5,501 nt of DNA from Candidatus Methanoperedentaceae archaeon (GTDB lineage Archaea > Halobacteriota > Methanosarcinia > Methanosarcinales > Methanoperedenaceae), in the NCBI GenBank assembly GCA_013331375.1, contig DUGO01000116.1, forward strand, positions 1-5,501, given 5' to 3'. The translations under genes and the position numbers were made by a program. The notes beneath the pieces are model-generated. The model was not told where the DNA came from, searched no databases, and worked only from the letters and a program-made list of their open reading frames with translations. Of this stretch, positions 5,429 through 5,501 are shown piece after piece (positions within the stretch are counted from its first letter, which is position 1; every line of letters begins with the position of its first letter).

Positions 5429-5501
5429 TAGTCCCGGGCGGATTCGAACCGCCGTCTCCGGCTCCAAAGGCCAGAAGGATTGACCACTACCCTACGGGAC
5501 T
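5429..5501 (-). tRNA. tRNA-Gln (anticodon TTG)
   Basis: The cloverleaf is complete on the - strand, from A1 at 5501 to discriminator A at 5429. The acceptor stem AGTCCCG/CGGGACT forms 7 bp with an A1-U72 first pair. The D-stem is GGGT/ATCC. The anticodon stem CTGGC/GCCGG holds the loop CTTTGGA (anticodon TTG). The T-arm GGCGG-TTCGAAT-CCGCC is perfect. There is no intron at 37/38 and no encoded CCA (ATG follows the discriminator), as is common in archaea. In archaea glutamine on this tRNA is normally made by amidation of Glu-tRNA-Gln through GatDE. Its promoter lies beyond the window edge. A T4 run at about 5419-5416 may end the transcript. Confidence 0.95.

Overview
The window looks like a piece of an archaeal chromosome, most likely a methanogen- or ANME-type euryarchaeon of the Methanosarcinales kind. 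The evidence is a tRNA-Gln that lacks an encoded CCA and has an A1-U72 first pair, BRE/TATA-like promoters in place of bacterial -35/-10 boxes, few clear Shine-Dalgarno sites, and genes of archaeal flavour (a short class I ketol-acid reductoisomerase and a paired UDP-GlcNAc 2-epimerase and UDP-ManNAc dehydrogenase). The lineage is an inference from sequence style and has not been tested by alignment.

Layout. Positions 1-202 are an AT-rich leader with several small inverted repeats. A multi-spanning membrane protein of unknown function follows on the + strand (203-1003, with a possible earlier start at 152). Positions 1004-1614 hold no intact gene. This stretch contains a truncated antisense fragment resembling the start of a type I restriction specificity subunit (HsdS), a 60-nt hairpin made of ACAGGAT-type repeats, a short decamer tandem repeat, a pair of 17-bp operator-like dyads 22 bp apart, and a strong hairpin plus T-tract that probably terminates ilvC.

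From 1615 to the end everything is on the - strand. Reading in the direction of transcription, the order is tRNA-Gln (5501-5429), a nucleotide-sugar dehydrogenase of the WecC type (5300-3870), a UDP-GlcNAc 2-epimerase of the WecB type (3850-2768), a 157-nt gap carrying a likely promoter, and ilvC (2610-1615).

How the genes work together. WecB and WecC are 19 nt apart and catalyse consecutive steps: UDP-GlcNAc to UDP-ManNAc, then to UDP-ManNAcA. This sugar is a precursor for surface glycans or glycoprotein N-glycans. IlvC belongs to branched-chain amino acid synthesis, appears to have its own promoter and terminator, and is probably only a neighbour. No coherent new multi-gene system is visible. 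The parts that merit a second look are the gene-free scrapyard at 1004-1614, the unidentified membrane protein, and a substitution in the cofactor loop of the dehydrogenase.
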